The notes beneath the pieces are model-generated. The model had not been told where the DNA came from, made no database searches, and was given only the letters and a program-made list of their open reading frames with translations. Of a stretch of 64,000 nt of DNA, positions 53,566 through 64,000 are shown one piece after another. Origin of the DNA: Kitasatospora sp. NBC_01266 (GTDB lineage: Bacteria; Actinomycetota; Actinomycetes; Streptomycetales; Streptomycetaceae); assembly GCF_036242395.1 (NCBI RefSeq), contig NZ_CP108458.1, forward strand, positions 2,356,001 through 2,420,000, read 5' to 3'. Each line of letters begins with the position of its first letter. The stretch's first letter is position 1. A program made the position numbers and the translations under genes.

Positions 53566-55026
53566 TCAGACCGCCAGCGGGCGGTCGGTCGGGCGGATCG
53601 GGGCGGGCAGCGCGGTCTTGCCGCCCAGGTAGGCGTCGACCGCGGCGGCGGCGGAGCGGCCCTCGGCGATCGCCCAGACGATCAGCGACTGGCCGCGACC
53701 GGCGTCACCACAGACGTAGACGCCGTCCACGTTGGTGGCGAACCTCGAGTCCCGGGCCACATTACCTCGTGCGTCCAGCTCGACGCCAAGCTGCTCGACC
53801 AGGCCGTTGCGGACATCGGTGCCGGTGAAGCCCATCGCCAGGGTGACCAGCTGCGCGGGGATGGCGCGCTCGGTGCCGGGCACCGGCTCGAACCGGCCGT
53901 CCTTGAACTCGACCTCGACCAGGTGGAGCTCCTGGACGTTGCCTTCCTCGTCGCCGCTGAAGTGCGTGGTGTTCACCGAGTAAACGCGGTCGCCGCCCTC
54001 CTCGTGCGCGGAGGTGACCTTGTAGGTCATCGGCATGGTCGGCCACGGCTGGTGGCCGGGGCGGTCGTCGCCGGGGCGCGGCATGATCTCCAGCTGGGTG
54101 ACCGAGGCGGCTCCCTGGCGCAGCGCGGTGCCCAGGCAGTCGGCGCCGGTGTCGCCGCCGCCGATCACGATGACGTGCTTGCCCTTGGCGCTGATCGGGG
54201 CCTCGACGAAGTCGCCCTCCTGGACCTTGTTGGCCAGCGGCAGGTACTCCATCGCCTGGTGGATGCCCTTGAGCTCGCGGCCCGGCACCGGCAGGTCGCG
54301 GGCGGTGGTGGCGCCGGCGGCGACCACGACCGCGTCGAAGCGCTCGCGCAGCTGCTGTCCGGTCAGGTCGGAGCCGACCTCGACCCCGGTGCGGAACCGG
54401 GTGCCCTCCGCGCGCATCTGCTCGATGCGGCGGTTGATGTGCCGCTTCTCCATCTTGAACTCGGGGATGCCGTACCGCAGCAGGCCGCCGATCCGGTCGG
54501 CGCGCTCGTAGACCACGACGGTGTGCCCGGCCCGGGTGAGCTGCTGGGCGACGGCCAGGCCGGCCGGTCCGGAGCCGACCACGGCGACCGTCTTGCCGGA
54601 CAGCCGCTCCGGGACCTGCGGGCGCACCCCGCCGTTGTCCCAGGCCTTGTCGATGATGGTGACCTCGACGTTCTTGATGGTCACCGCGTCCTGGTTGATC
54701 CCCAGCACGCAGGCCGACTCGCACGGCGCGGGGCACAGCCGCCCGGTGAACTCCGGGAAGTTGTTGGTCGCGTGCAGCCGCTCGATCGCGCCGGACCAGT
54801 CGTCCCGGAAGGCGAGGTCGTTCCACTCGGGGATCAGGTTCCCCAGCGGGCAGCCGTTGTGGCAGAACGGGATGCCGCAGTCCATGCAGCGCCCGGCCTG
54901 CTTGGTGATGATCGGCAGCAGGCTGCGCTCGACGTAGACCTCGTTCCAGTCGCGCAGCCGGACGTCCACGGGACGCCGCTCGGCGAGCTGCTTCTGGGTG
55001 GTCAGGAAGCCCTTGGGGTCAGCCAC
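53566..55026 (-). CDS. gltD: Glutamate synthase small subunit
   Basis: The 486-residue NADPH-binding beta subunit of GOGAT. The N-terminal iron-sulfur cysteines are in [14 protein letters not shown] and [12 protein letters not shown] binding is by [15 protein letters not shown], and NADPH binding by [11 protein letters not shown]. It delivers electrons to the alpha subunit for glutamate formation from 2-oxoglutarate and glutamine. The GTG start overlaps the gltB stop by eight bases, so the two are translationally coupled. Length and motifs are complete. Confidence 0.97.
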   Translation of the reverse strand: MADPKGFLTTQKQLAERRPVDVRLRDWNEVYVERSLLPIITKQAGRCMDCGIPFCHNGCPLGNLIPEWNDLAFRDDWSGAIERLHATNNFPEFTGRLCPAPCESACVLGINQDAVTIKNVEVTIIDKAWDNGGVRPQVPERLSGKTVAVVGSGPAGLAVAQQLTRAGHTVVVYERADRIGGLLRYGIPEFKMEKRHINRRIEQMRAEGTRFRTGVEVGSDLTGQQLRERFDAVVVAAGATTARDLPVPGRELKGIHQAMEYLPLANKVQEGDFVEAPISAKGKHVIVIGGGDTGADCLGTALRQGAASVTQLEIMPRPGDDRPGHQPWPTMPMTYKVTSAHEEGGDRVYSVNTTHFSGDEEGNVQELHLVEVEFKDGRFEPVPGTERAIPAQLVTLAMGFTGTDVRNGLVEQLGVELDARGNVARDSRFATNVDGVYVCGDAGRGQSLIVWAIAEGRSAAAAVDAYLGGKTALPAPIRPTDRPLAV

Positions 55027-58000
55027 GTGCCGCCTCCATCATCTTGCGAGTGGTCTCGGACTCGGAGAGTCCATCGCGCTCGGCAGCGTCCTTGGCGGCG
55101 AGCACAGCCTTGTAGTCGGTCGGCATGATCTTGGAGAAGCGGGAGACCCCGCTGCCCCAGTCGGCCAGCAGCTCGGCGGCAACCGTCGAGCCGGTCTCCT
55201 CGTAGTGCTGCTGCACGGTCTCGCGCAGCCATTCGCGGTCCTCGGCGCTGGGGGCCTCGATGCCCACCAGGCCGGAGTTGACGTTGGCCGGACGCAGGTC
55301 CAGCACGTACGCGATACCGCCGGACATGCCCGCGGCCAGGTTGCGGCCGGTCTCGCCGAGGATGACGACCCGGCCGCCGGTCATGTACTCCAGGCCGTGG
55401 TCGCCCACGCCCTCGACCACCAGGGTGGCGCCGGAGTTGCGCACCGCGAACCGCTCACCGGCCTTGCCGCGCAGGTGGATCCGGCCGCTGGTGGCGCCGT
55501 AGCCGATGGTGTTGCCGGCGATCACGTGGGCCTGGGCGTCGGCGCCGATGGCGGCCGCGTCCCGGGCCGGGCGGACCACCAGCACGCCGCCGGACAGGCC
55601 CTTGCCGACGTAGTCGTTGGCGTCACCCTCCAGCCGCAGCGTGATGCCGCGCGGCACGAAGGCGCCGAAGGACTGGCCGGCCGAGCCGGTGAAGGTCACG
55701 TCGATGGTGCCCTCGGGCAGGCCCTCGCCGCGGTACCGCTTGGTCACCTGGTGGCCGAGCATGGTGCCCACCGTGCGGTTGACGTTGCGGATCGGCAGCT
55801 GGATCCGGACCGCCTCGCCGCGCTCCAGCGCGTCCTCGGCCAGCTCGATCAGCTGGTTGTCGAGCGCCTTGTCCAGCGCGTGGTCCTGCGTGGTGGTGCG
55901 GTGCAGCGAGGCACCCTCCGGCAGCGCGGGGACGTGGAAGAGCGGGGCCAGGTCGAGCCCGGCGGCCTTCCAGTGGTCGATCGCGGCGTCGGCGTCGATG
56001 TGCTCGGCGTGGCCGACGGCCTCCTCGATCGAGCGGAAGCCCAGCTCGGCGAGGAGCTCGCGGACCTCCTCGGCGATGAACTCGAAGAAGTTGACCACGA
56101 ATTCGGGCTTGCCGGAGAACCGCTCGCGCAGCACCGGGTTCTGCGTGGCGACGCCGACCGGGCAGGTGTCCAGGTGGCAGACCCGCATCATGACGCAGCC
56201 GGAGACCACCAGCGGCGCCGTCGCGAAGCCGAACTCCTCGGCGCCGAGCAGGGCGGCGATCACCACGTCGCGGCCGGTCTTGAGCTGGCCGTCGGTCTGC
56301 ACCACGATCCGGTCGCGCAGCCCGTTGAGCAGCAGGGTCTGCTGCGTCTCGGCCAGGCCCAGCTCCCAGGGGCCGCCCGCGTGCTTGAGCGAGGTGAGCG
56401 GGGAGGCGCCGGTGCCGCCGTCGTGGCCGGAGACCAGCACCACGTCCGCGTGCGCCTTGGAGACGCCCGCCGCGACCGTGCCGACGCCCACCTCGGAGAC
56501 CAGCTTCACGTGGACGCGGGCGTCCGGGTTGGCGTTCTTGAGGTCGTGGATCAGCTGAGCCAGGTCCTCGATGGAGTAGATGTCGTGGTGCGGCGGCGGC
56601 GAGATCAGGCCGACGCCCGGGGTCGAGTGCCGGGTCCTGGCCACCCACGGGTAGACCTTGTGGCCCGGCAGCTGGCCGCCCTCGCCGGGCTTGGCGCCCT
56701 GGGCCATCTTGATCTGGATGTCGTCGGCGTTGACCAGGTACTCGCTGGTGACGCCGAACCGGCCGGAGGCGACCTGCTTGATCGCCGAGCGGCGGGCCGG
56801 GTCGTGGAGGCGCTCCGGGTCCTCGCCGCCCTCACCGGTGTTGGACTTGCCGCCGAGGCGGTTCATCGCGATGGCCAGCGTCTCGTGCGCCTCCATCGAG
56901 ATGGAGCCGTAGGACATGGCGCCGGTCGAGAAGCGCTTGACGATCTCGGAGACCGGCTCGACCTCGTCGATCGGGATCGGCGTCCGGCCCTTGGCGTCCA
57001 GCTGGAAGAGGCCGCGCAGCGTCATCAGCCGCTCGGACTGCTCGTTCACCCGCCCGGTGTACTGCTTGAAGATGTCGTAGCGCCGGGTGCGGGTGGCGTG
57101 CTGCAGCCGGAAGACGGTGTCCGGGTCGAACAGGTGCGGCTCGCCCTCGCGGCGCCACTGGTACTCGCCGCCGATCTCCAGCGCGCGGTGCGCGGCGGAG
57201 ATGCCGGAGGCCGGGTAGGCCTTGGCGTGCCGGGCGGCGGTCTCCCTGGCGATCTCGTCCAGGCCGATGCCGCCGAGCTTGCTGGTGGTGCCGGTGAAGT
57301 AGGCGTCCACCGTTTCCTGGGAGAGGCCGATGGCCTCGAAGACCTGCGCGCCGCGGTAGGAGGCGACGGTGGAGATGCCCATCTTGGACATCACCTTGAG
57401 CACGCCCTTGCCGAGCGCCTTGATCAGGTTGCGGATCGCCTTCTCGGGCTCGATGCCGGTCAGGAAGGTGCCCTGGGCGACCAGGTCCTCGACCGTCTCC
57501 ATCGCCAGGTAGGGGTTGACCGCGCCCGCGCCGTAGCCGACCAGCAGGGCCACGTGGTGGACCTCGCGGACGTCGCCGGCCTCGACCAGCAGCGAGATCT
57601 GGGTGCGCTGCTTGGTGCGGATCAGGTGGTGGTGCACCGCGGAGGTGAGCAGCAGCGAGGGGATCGGCGCGTGCTCGGCGTCGGAGTGCCGGTCGGAGAG
57701 CACGATGATCCGCGCGCCGTCGGCGATCGCCGCGTCGGCCTCGGCCGCGATGGCCTGCAGCCGGGCCGCCAGCTCCGCGCCGCCGCCGGAGACCCGGTAG
57801 AGGCCGGAGAGCGTGACGGCCTTCAGGCCCGGCTGGTCGCCGTCGGCGTTGATGTGGATCAGCTTGGCCAGCTCGTCGTTGTCGATCACCGGGAAGGTGA
57901 TGCCGACCGAGCGGCAGTGCGCGGCGTCGGTGGCCAGCAGGTTGCCCTCGGGGCCCAGGTTGCTCAGCAGCGAGGTGACCAGCTCTTCGCGGATCGCGTC

Positions 58001-59665
58001 CAGCGGCGGGTTGGTGACCTGGGCGAAGAGCTGCACGAAGTAGTCGAAGAGCAGCCGGGGCTTCTCGGAGAGCGCGGCGATCGGCGAGTCGGTGCCCATC
58101 GAGCCGAGCGCCTCGCCGCCGGTCTTGGCCATCGGCGCGAGGATGACCCGCAGCTCCTCCTCGGTGTAGCCGAAGGTCTGCTGACGGCGCGTCACCGAGG
58201 CGTGGGTGTGCGCGATGTGCTCGCGCTCGGGCAGCTTGGCCAGCTCGATCTGGCCGGCCGCGACCCACTCGCCGTACGGGTGCTCGGCGGCGAGCTGGGC
58301 CTTGAGCTCCTCGTCCTCGACGATCCGGTGCTCGGCGGTGTCGATCAGGAACATCTTGCCGGGCTGCAGCCGGCCCTTCTTGACCACCTTCTCCTGGTCC
58401 AGGTCGAGCACGCCGACCTCGGAGGAGAGCACCACCAGGCCGTCCTCGGTGACCCAGTAGCGGGCCGGGCGCAGGCCGTTGCGGTCCAGCACCGCGCCGA
58501 TCTGGGTGCCGTCGGTGAAGGTGACGCAGGCCGGGCCGTCCCAGGGCTCCATCAGGTTGGAGTGGTACTGGTAGAAGGCGCGCCGGGCCGGCTCCATGGT
58601 GGCGTGGTTCTCCCAGGCCTCCGGGATCATCATCAGCACCGCGTGCGGCAGCGAGCGCCCGCCGAGGTGGAGCAGTTCCAGCACCTCGTCGAAGGAGGCC
58701 GAGTCGGAGTGGTCCGGGGTGCAGACCGGGAAGATCCGGCTGAGGCCCTGCCCGTTGCTGTTGGCCGGGATCAGGTCGGTGGCCAGCTGCGACTCGCGCG
58801 CGGTCATCCAGTTGCGGTTGCCCTTGACGGTGTTGATCTCGCCGTTGTGCGCGACGAACCGGTAGGGGTGGGCGAGCGGCCAGCTCGGGAAGGTGTTGGT
58901 GGAGAACCGGGAGTGGATCAGGCCGATCGCCGAGGCGTAGAGCCGGTCCGACAGGTCGGGGAAGAACGGCTCCAGCTGCCCGGTGGTGAGCATGCCCTTG
59001 TAGACGATGGTGCGGGCGGAGAGCGAGGGGAAGTAGACCCCGGCCTCGCGCTCGGCGCGCTTGCGCACCACGAAGCCGATCCGGTCCAGCTCGATGCCGG
59101 TGCGGACGGCGGCGCCGTCGGCCGGGCTCTGCTCACCGCTCGCCGCCGCGAGGAAGAGCTGGCGGAAGCGCGGCATCACCGAGCGGGCGGTGGCGCCCAG
59201 CAGGTCGGGGGCGGTCGGCACCTCGCGCCAGCCCAGGACGGTCAGGCTCTCCTCGGCGGCGATCTGCTCGATCCGGGCGACCGCGGCGGCGTCGGCCGCG
59301 TCGTCATCCGGCAGGAAGGCGATGCCGACGGCGTAGTGGCCGGCGGCCGGCAGCTCGAAGGCGACCTGGGCCCGCAGGAACGCGTCCGGGATCTGGGTCA
59401 GGATGCCGGCGCCGTCGCCGGAGTCCGGCTCGGCACCGGTGGCGCCCCGGTGCTCCAGGTTGCGCAGGACGCTGAGCGCCTGCTCGACGATGGTGTGGTC
59501 GGCGACGCCGGTCAGCGTGGCGACGAAGCCGACGCCGCAGGCGTCGTGCTCGTTTCGCGGGTCGTACAGGCCCTGAGCAGCAGGTCGCGCATCCGGAACG
59601 AGCGCATACGGGGAGCGGCTGCTGCCCTGGGGCTCGTTGGCGGAGTGCATGGATGCAGACAGCAT
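55019..59665 (-). CDS. gltB: Glutamate synthase large subunit
   Basis: The 1548-residue alpha subunit of NADPH-GOGAT. A propeptide of about 42 residues precedes the N-terminal nucleophile Cys43 of the class II glutaminase ([10 protein letters not shown]), which is exposed by cleavage. The central domain, the FMN-binding synthase domain ([54 protein letters not shown] with the 3Fe-4S Cys) and the C-terminal beta-helix ([13 protein letters not shown]) are all present. GGGAG stands six bases before ATG 59665. This pair and glutamine synthetase form the main ammonia-assimilation route. A 414-base leader/promoter region lies upstream. Confidence 0.97.
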   Translation of the reverse strand: MLSASMHSANEPQGSSRSPYALVPDARPAAQGLYDPRNEHDACGVGFVATLTGVADHTIVEQALSVLRNLEHRGATGAEPDSGDGAGILTQIPDAFLRAQVAFELPAAGHYAVGIAFLPDDDAADAAAVARIEQIAAEESLTVLGWREVPTAPDLLGATARSVMPRFRQLFLAAASGEQSPADGAAVRTGIELDRIGFVVRKRAEREAGVYFPSLSARTIVYKGMLTTGQLEPFFPDLSDRLYASAIGLIHSRFSTNTFPSWPLAHPYRFVAHNGEINTVKGNRNWMTARESQLATDLIPANSNGQGLSRIFPVCTPDHSDSASFDEVLELLHLGGRSLPHAVLMMIPEAWENHATMEPARRAFYQYHSNLMEPWDGPACVTFTDGTQIGAVLDRNGLRPARYWVTEDGLVVLSSEVGVLDLDQEKVVKKGRLQPGKMFLIDTAEHRIVEDEELKAQLAAEHPYGEWVAAGQIELAKLPEREHIAHTHASVTRRQQTFGYTEEELRVILAPMAKTGGEALGSMGTDSPIAALSEKPRLLFDYFVQLFAQVTNPPLDAIREELVTSLLSNLGPEGNLLATDAAHCRSVGITFPVIDNDELAKLIHINADGDQPGLKAVTLSGLYRVSGGGAELAARLQAIAAEADAAIADGARIIVLSDRHSDAEHAPIPSLLLTSAVHHHLIRTKQRTQISLLVEAGDVREVHHVALLVGYGAGAVNPYLAMETVEDLVAQGTFLTGIEPEKAIRNLIKALGKGVLKVMSKMGISTVASYRGAQVFEAIGLSQETVDAYFTGTTSKLGGIGLDEIARETAARHAKAYPASGISAAHRALEIGGEYQWRREGEPHLFDPDTVFRLQHATRTRRYDIFKQYTGRVNEQSERLMTLRGLFQLDAKGRTPIPIDEVEPVSEIVKRFSTGAMSYGSISMEAHETLAIAMNRLGGKSNTGEGGEDPERLHDPARRSAIKQVASGRFGVTSEYLVNADDIQIKMAQGAKPGEGGQLPGHKVYPWVARTRHSTPGVGLISPPPHHDIYSIEDLAQLIHDLKNANPDARVHVKLVSEVGVGTVAAGVSKAHADVVLVSGHDGGTGASPLTSLKHAGGPWELGLAETQQTLLLNGLRDRIVVQTDGQLKTGRDVVIAALLGAEEFGFATAPLVVSGCVMMRVCHLDTCPVGVATQNPVLRERFSGKPEFVVNFFEFIAEEVRELLAELGFRSIEEAVGHAEHIDADAAIDHWKAAGLDLAPLFHVPALPEGASLHRTTTQDHALDKALDNQLIELAEDALERGEAVRIQLPIRNVNRTVGTMLGHQVTKRYRGEGLPEGTIDVTFTGSAGQSFGAFVPRGITLRLEGDANDYVGKGLSGGVLVVRPARDAAAIGADAQAHVIAGNTIGYGATSGRIHLRGKAGERFAVRNSGATLVVEGVGDHGLEYMTGGRVVILGETGRNLAAGMSGGIAYVLDLRPANVNSGLVGIEAPSAEDREWLRETVQQHYEETGSTVAAELLADWGSGVSRFSKIMPTDYKAVLAAKDAAERDGLSESETTRKMMEAARG

Positions 59666-60079
59666 CGGCTCTCCCGTCGTCGTCTTGGCAAAAGGTGCAG
59701 TTGCAACAGGGACGACGTTGGCCCTCTGCGATTTCGTGCAGGTTACATGCTGCCGTATATCCCGGGTAGTGGAATTTTTCGTCCACATGGCGGACAACAC
59801 CCCGAGGTCAGGGGCGGTTACCGGCCGGTACTGGCGGGCTGGAGAGGCAGACGCTCATCCGCAAGCTGCCATCAGTGTGCCCGTGCGTTCGCTGGCCGAA
59901 ACAGCGGTGAAATGTCCGGGACGCGAGGGGTCGGCCGGCCGCCTGCGATTCCATTCCGGCACAACGGCACGAGGCGCTGGACCCATGGTCGACAGCGCCT
60001 CGAGACGGTAGTTATGCATGACTATGCGGGAAGGCACGTGATCTTCCACACAGGATCGACCCAGCCGGCCGACACCCCG
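59666..60079. other. Long spacer upstream of gltB with a 10-bp dyad
   Basis: Contains the perfect inverted repeat CGAGGCGCTG (59971-59980) / CAGCGCCTCG (59994-60003), which may be the terminator of the VIT-type gene or a regulatory site. An AT-richer stretch near 59755-59790 is the likely gltB promoter, but I find no clear -35/-10 pair or convincing GlnR box. No small gene is supported. Confidence 0.5.
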
Positions 60080-60823
60080 TCAGCCCACATGGCCACCGAT
60101 CAGCCAGCCGAGCAGGTAGGTGACGCCGGCCGCGCCGGCCCCCAGCACCAGCTGGCGCAGGCCGCTGAACCACCAGCTGCGGGCCGTCACCCGGGCCACC
60201 ACGGCGCCGCAGCCGAACAGGCCGAGCACCGCGAGCAGCAGGGCGGGCAGCACCGAGGAGGCGCCCAGCAGGTAGGGCAGCAGCGGCAGCAGGGCGCCGA
60301 GCGCGAAGCAGCCGAACGAGGAGACCGCGGCTACCAGCGGGCTGGGCAGGTCGTGCGGGTCCACCCCCAGCTCCTCGCGCGCGTGCACCTCCAGCGCCCG
60401 ATCGGGGTCGCGGGTCAGCTGGCGGGCCACCTCGTGGGCCAGCGCCGGATCGACGCCGCGGGCCACGTAGAGCTGGGCCAGCTCGACCAGCTCGCCGTCG
60501 GGGTTGCGGCGCAGCTCGATCCGCTCGGCCTCGATCTCGGCCTGGACCAGCTCGCGCTGCGAGGCGACCGAGGTGTACTCCCCCGCCGCCATCGAGCAGG
60601 CGCCGGCCGCCAGCCCCGCCAGCCCCGTGAGGATCACCGTGCTGTGGCTCGCCGCGCCGCCGACCACGCCGGTCATCAGGGCGAAGTTGGAGACCAGCCC
60701 GTCCATCGCGCCGAAGATCGCCGGACGCAGCCAGCCGCCGCTGACATCGCGGTGGTGGCCCTCGGCCGGGACCCGCGGCTGGGTCGGCTCGCCGAGAACG
60801 GGTTCGGTGATGGTGACGGACAT
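60080..60823 (-). CDS. VIT1/CCC1-family transporter
   Basis: A 247-residue membrane protein of the vacuolar iron transporter family. Five membrane segments are visible: GWLRPAIFGAMDGLVSNFALMTGVVGG, the second after TVILTGLAGLAAGACSMAAGEYTSVASQ, then three near the C-terminus, with a charged cytoplasmic region (about 85-150) between helices 2 and 3 rich in Glu as in metal-binding VIT proteins. These export Fe2+ or Mn2+ from the cytoplasm. AGGAGGG lies before ATG 60823. With the efe uptake operon this is the second iron-related system in the window; no iron box is visible here. Confidence 0.9.
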   Translation of the reverse strand: MSVTITEPVLGEPTQPRVPAEGHHRDVSGGWLRPAIFGAMDGLVSNFALMTGVVGGAASHSTVILTGLAGLAAGACSMAAGEYTSVASQRELVQAEIEAERIELRRNPDGELVELAQLYVARGVDPALAHEVARQLTRDPDRALEVHAREELGVDPHDLPSPLVAAVSSFGCFALGALLPLLPYLLGASSVLPALLLAVLGLFGCGAVVARVTARSWWFSGLRQLVLGAGAAGVTYLLGWLIGGHVG

Positions 60824-61010
60824 GGCGGGGCACCCTCCTGTTGCGTACTTCCCCCACTGCGGACCCGTCCGGGCACGGCTGATCGCCGTGAGCGCGGCTG
60901 GGCCCCCAGGGCTTTCTCACGTTTCGAACGTAGTCGTCCGGTCTGACCATTTCCAGCAAGCAAGCCCTGGCTTACCTCGCTGACCTGCGCTTTTGCCATT
61001 CTGACAGCGA

Positions 61011-61046
61011 AACGGACCCCGAATATCGTGCACTTCGGGGCCCGTT
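61011..61046 (-). terminator. Probable lgt terminator
   Basis: AACGG-A-CCCCGAA / TTCGGGG-C-CCGTT, a stem of 12 pairs with one mismatch and a 10-base loop, 12 bases after the lgt stop. Confidence 0.7.
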
Positions 61047-61057
61047 GTGACAGGTCG

Positions 61058-61990
61058 TCAAGAGGTCCCGCGCGACTCCTCGGTGGGCGCGGCGGTCCCG
61101 TCCGTCCCGGCGGTCTCCCCGGCGGCCTCCCCGTCGGCCTCCTCCTCGAACTCGGCGTACCGCGCGGCCGGGTCGATCGAGTCCGGCGCCTCGCGGCCGG
61201 GCCGCTCGCGGCCGACCACCACCAGGTAGACCACCGCGCCCAGGAAGACGACGATCGAGGTCCAGTCGTTGAGCCGCAGGCCCAGGATGTGGTGCGCCTC
61301 GTCGATCCGCAGGTACTCGATCCAGGCCCGGCCCACCGTGTAGGCGGCGACGTAGAGCGCGAAGGCCCGGCCGTGGCCGAGGCGGTACCGGCGGTCGGCC
61401 CAGAGCACCAGGAAGGCGACACCGACGCACCAGATCGACTCGTAGAGGAAGGTCGGCTGGAAGATCCCGTCGGTGACCGTGCCGTCCGGGTTGACCTTGT
61501 GGATGTGCAGGCCCCAGGGCAGCGAGGTCGGCCTGCCGTACAGCTCCTGGTTGAACCAGTTGCCCCAGCGGCCGCAGGCCTGGGCGAGTGCGATGCCCGG
61601 CGCGATGGCGTCGGCGTAGGCGGGCAGCGGCACGCCCCGGCGGCGGCAGCCGATCCAGGCACCGACCGCGCCGAGCGCGATGGCGCCCCAGATGCCGAGG
61701 CCGCCCTCCCAGATCTTGAGGGCGTTCCACGGGTCCTGCCCCGGGTCGAAGTACAGCTGGTGATCGGTGATCACGTGGTAGAGCCGACCGCCGAGCAGGC
61801 CGAACGGCACCGCCCAGACGGCGATGTCGCCGACCGTGTGCTTGGCGCCGCCGCGGGCGACCCAGCGCTTGCTGCCGAGCCAGACGGCGACGGCGACACC
61901 GATGATGATGCAGAAGGCGTACGCGCGCAGCGGGATCGGTCCGAGGTACAGGACGCCCCGCGACGGGCTGGGGATGTAGGCGAGTTCCAT
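61058..61990 (-). CDS. lgt: Prolipoprotein diacylglyceryl transferase
   Basis: A 310-residue membrane enzyme that attaches diacylglycerol to the lipobox Cys of prelipoproteins, the first step of lipoprotein maturation. About seven membrane helices are visible. The family signature is ALAQACGRWGNWFNQELYG with its essential Arg, and FQPTFLYES and YTVGRAWIEYLRID are also conserved. The C-terminal 45 residues form an acidic tail typical of actinomycete Lgt. ATG 61990 has GGAAAA upstream. Substrates in the window include the VWA lipoprotein and perhaps the deacetylase. Confidence 0.96.
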   Translation of the reverse strand: MELAYIPSPSRGVLYLGPIPLRAYAFCIIIGVAVAVWLGSKRWVARGGAKHTVGDIAVWAVPFGLLGGRLYHVITDHQLYFDPGQDPWNALKIWEGGLGIWGAIALGAVGAWIGCRRRGVPLPAYADAIAPGIALAQACGRWGNWFNQELYGRPTSLPWGLHIHKVNPDGTVTDGIFQPTFLYESIWCVGVAFLVLWADRRYRLGHGRAFALYVAAYTVGRAWIEYLRIDEAHHILGLRLNDWTSIVVFLGAVVYLVVVGRERPGREAPDSIDPAARYAEFEEEADGEAAGETAGTDGTAAPTEESRGTS

Positions 61991-62137
61991 GGCTTTTCCG
62001 ACGCTACCGCCTGGTCGTCCGGGGTCCGCACCGGCGCGGTGGCGGTTTCGGAACAGTCCTGCCCCGGCGTGGCACTCGGTGCGAGCGCCCACCGGGGCGG
62101 CGGGTGGACCTGACGCCTCCCCGATGTCCGGTCAGGC

Positions 62138-63001
62138 TCAGCTGGTCGGCGGCTGGTTCGGGTCGGTCTCGCCGGCCGTGCTGGTCGGCGCGGGGCTGGC
62201 CGAGGCGTTGCCGGTGGTGCCCAGTGACTTGCCCTGGTTGGCCTCGTTGACCCACTTCACCAGGTTGTCCGGGGTGATGTCCTCGTTGCCGTTCTTGGGG
62301 TAGATCGGCTTGCCGTTGAGCAGCACGGTCGGCGTCGAGGTGTAGCCGGACTTGTCGAAGTCCTGCTCGACCGCCGAGACCCAGCTGCCGTACTTGTTGG
62401 TGTTGACGCAGCTCTCGAAGGCCGGCGTGTCCAGCCCCGGGACCTGCTTGGCCAGGGCGATCAGCTGGGACTTGTCCTTCCAGGCGTCGACCGTCTCGTC
62501 GGGCTGGTTCTTGTAGAGCACGTCGTGGTAGGCGCGGAAGTAGCCCGCGTCCTGGGCGCAGGCGAGCGCGTTGGCGCCGTTCTTGGACCCCTTGCCACCG
62601 TCGTGCCGGTCGATGAACGAGACGATGTGGTAGTTGTTGTACAGCTTGCCCTGGTCCTGCAACTGGTCGATGGTGGGCGCGAATTCACGCTCGAAGGCGC
62701 CGCAGGCGGGGCACCGCGGGTCCTCGTAGACGGTGAGGGTCGAGGGGGCGTTGGCCGGGCCGTCGGGGATCACCAGGTTCTTCGGGCCGATCGCGCCGGC
62801 CGGCGCGGCCTTCGGGGTGTCCGAGCTGGAGCGGCTGCTCTGCACCGCGAACCCGATGCCGGCGGCGCCCGCCAGCACCACCAGCACGGCACCGATCACC
62901 AGCAGCTTCTTCTTGCGGGCGTCCTTGGCCTCCTGGACGGCCCGCTCCTCCTTCATCCGCTCGCGGGCCGTGCGCTTGCCGTCTCGGTTCTTCTCGCTCA
63001 T
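62138..63001 (-). CDS. Membrane-anchored DsbA/thioredoxin-like protein
   Basis: A 287-residue protein with a strongly charged cytoplasmic N-terminus of about 40 residues, one membrane helix (LLVIGAVLVVLAGAAGIGFAV) and an external thioredoxin-fold domain. The active site is CPAC in YEDPRCPACGAFEREF, with the cis-Pro segment TPTVLLNGKPI. Three further Cys are present in the domain. It should catalyse disulfide formation or isomerisation in exported proteins. GGAAG precedes the ATG. The MauE-like gene lies 66 bases upstream in the same direction and could supply or maintain its redox state. Confidence 0.92.
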   Translation of the reverse strand: MSEKNRDGKRTARERMKEERAVQEAKDARKKKLLVIGAVLVVLAGAAGIGFAVQSSRSSSDTPKAAPAGAIGPKNLVIPDGPANAPSTLTVYEDPRCPACGAFEREFAPTIDQLQDQGKLYNNYHIVSFIDRHDGGKGSKNGANALACAQDAGYFRAYHDVLYKNQPDETVDAWKDKSQLIALAKQVPGLDTPAFESCVNTNKYGSWVSAVEQDFDKSGYTSTPTVLLNGKPIYPKNGNEDITPDNLVKWVNEANQGKSLGTTGNASASPAPTSTAGETDPNQPPTS

Positions 63002-63067
63002 GTCTCTGCTTCCAGGCTTCCGGGCGTCCATGGGGACATCGCCGCGGGGATCACGGGAGGTGGGGGC

Positions 63068-63586
63068 TCACAGGGAGAGCCAGGCGTCCACCGACGCCTT
63101 GGTGCGCGGCCGGAACACCAGCCAGAGCGCCATCAGCAGGAAGCCGATGTCGCGCAGGATCTCCTGCAGGTACTGGGTCTGCGAGGCGGCCACCGCACCA
63201 CCGCCGCCGAAGCAGCCGCAGTCGACCGCGATGCCGCGGGCCCAGGTCGAGGCGATGCCGACGATGAAGACCAGCAGCAGGATCGCGGAGATCACCGCGA
63301 CCGCCCGCACCGCCAGGCCGACCAGCAGCAGCACCGCGAGCGCCAGTTCGAGGAACGGCAGGCCGTAGCCGACCGGCTTGACCAGCGACTCGGGCAGGAT
63401 CCGGTAGGCCCGCACCGCCTGGGCCGCGACCGCCGGATCGGAGATCTTGGCGAGCCCGGCCCAGCCCCAGACCACCGCGAGGCCCAGCCGGACCGCCGTA
63501 CTGAGCCACTCGAAGGCCGGGCCCGTGGCCCGGCCCCGCGCTACCGACTCGCTCTCGGCCACCCGCGCCACCCCCTTCTCAGACAT
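63068..63586 (-). CDS. MauE/DoxX-family redox membrane protein
   Basis: A 172-residue protein with four predicted membrane helices. The MauE signature IAVDCGCFGGGG carries a Cys-X-Cys pair at the membrane surface, as in proteins that assist disulfide formation in methylamine dehydrogenase and similar systems. Clustering with a DsbA-like protein supports a role as its electron partner. ATG 63586 and GTG 63601 are both possible starts; neither has a good ribosome site. Confidence 0.88.
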   Translation of the reverse strand: MSEKGVARVAESESVARGRATGPAFEWLSTAVRLGLAVVWGWAGLAKISDPAVAAQAVRAYRILPESLVKPVGYGLPFLELALAVLLLVGLAVRAVAVISAILLLVFIVGIASTWARGIAVDCGCFGGGGAVAASQTQYLQEILRDIGFLLMALWLVFRPRTKASVDAWLSL

Positions 63587-63626
63587 CCGCCGCCCGGGCA
63601 CCGCGCCTGCGGGAGCTACCTGATGA

Positions 63627-63656
63627 ACCGTAGGGGATTACGGCGCTTTACTCCAA
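63627..63656 (-). promoter_or_regulatory. Promoter for the MauE-DsbA-lgt gene group
   Basis: Leftward TTGGAG (63651-63656), an 18-base spacer and TACGGT (63627-63632), about 40 bases before the MauE start. Confidence 0.6.
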
Positions 63657-63699
63657 TTGCTGCATGAATGTCCGAGTCACCCGAAAGGGGGACGATAAG

Positions 63700-63903
63700 C
63701 TATCTGTCCCTTTTGACGATCCGTCCGACCCCGGACCGCCCGGGATCGTGCGCGGCCCGCTCCGCGTCACGCTGATGCGCCGTCAGTTCGGCGCCGCGCT
63801 TGGCCAGCGCATGGCCCACCGCGTGCTCCCCGCCGAAGACGCCGGCCAGCACCAACGCCGCGGCGGCGGCCCTGAGCAGGACTCCACGGTGCAGACCGGT
63901 CAC
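63700..63903 (-). CDS. Small membrane protein of unknown function
   Basis: A 67-residue protein starting at GTG 63903, with GGAGGGAG eight bases upstream. One hydrophobic segment (GVLLRAAAAALVLAGVFGGEHAVGHAL, about residues 7-33) is followed by a charged C-terminal part (HQRDAERAAHDPGRSGVGRIVKRDR). No family is recognised. The longer open frame back to 63990 lacks a ribosome site. Its good site and streptomycete-like composition support a real gene. Confidence 0.6.
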   Translation of the reverse strand: MTGLHRGVLLRAAAAALVLAGVFGGEHAVGHALAKRGAELTAHQRDAERAAHDPGRSGVGRIVKRDR

Positions 63904-64000
63904 GGCGGGGGCTCCCTCCGGTGGATCGCGGGCAGGTGTCGCACGGCTGTCGCGCAGTGCACGAACGGCAATGAGCAGAACCGTTCCCAAAGGCGCATCC

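Noticed and set aside
59666..60079. GlnR binding box upstream of gltB
   Set aside because: Only weak partial matches to GTNAC-type half sites; none had two well-spaced half sites.
54998..60946. 1982-codon open frame on the plus strand opposite gltB
   Set aside because: An antisense artefact of high G+C at third codon positions. The opposite strand encodes complete, well-known GltB and GltD with ribosome sites and coupled start/stop.

Overview
The window is about 72% G+C with codon use, gene families and promoter style typical of Streptomycetaceae (Streptomyces, Kitasatospora or a close relative): XRE-DUF5753/DUF397 pairs, a SAV2148-type HEPN protein, a C-terminally anchored signal peptidase I, an ANTAR response regulator and several transcripts that appear leaderless. 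From memory, the order coaE, rpsA, polA, ANTAR regulator, pyk, gltB/gltD, lgt matches the central conserved part of Streptomyces chromosomes, with accessory genes placed between these markers.

Left part (1-19500): the tail of an MMPL transporter, a kinase-like phosphotransferase, an exported polysaccharide deacetylase and a DEDDh exonuclease; then an iron-uptake operon (a fused EfeU-EfeO followed by the Dyp peroxidase EfeB) under a DtxR-type iron box. A HEPN protein faces a storage-sugar cluster, glgX-treY-treZ, that debranches glycogen and converts the maltodextrins to trehalose. A split transketolase pair meets treZ tail to tail and is divergent from soxR, with a SoxR box in a MerR-type promoter between them. 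A secreted protein, coaE, a metallo-hydrolase/MarR divergent pair and a tiny secreted peptide follow.

Middle (19500-33000): a complete MMPL exporter, rpsA with terminator and consensus promoter, a methyltransferase next to the helicase hrpB, a proline-rich membrane protein, a Uma2 nuclease, polA, a hotdog thioesterase and the ANTAR response regulator.

Accessory block (32950-40906): tRNA-Leu(CAA), then a stand-alone HTH/LAGLIDADG protein, then the most striking locus in the window. This is an alpha/beta hydrolase gene overlapping a 1415-residue caspase-NTPase-WD40 protein. It reads as a candidate conflict or regulated-cell-death module. A whiJ-like set (DUF397, XRE-DUF5753, anti-sigma-type ATPase) closes the block.

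Right part (41075-64000): lepB, a metallo-hydrolase with an AT-rich dyad in its promoter, pyk, a translationally coupled three-gene operon (solute-binding-like protein, solute-binding/VWA lipoprotein, Pro-Glu repeat membrane protein), an aldehyde dehydrogenase, a second XRE-DUF5753 gene, a divergent MFS/ArsR pair, gltB-gltD, a VIT-family transporter, lgt, a DsbA-like thiol protein, a MauE-like membrane protein and a small membrane protein.

Functions are inferred from motifs and remembered family features. No database search was possible.
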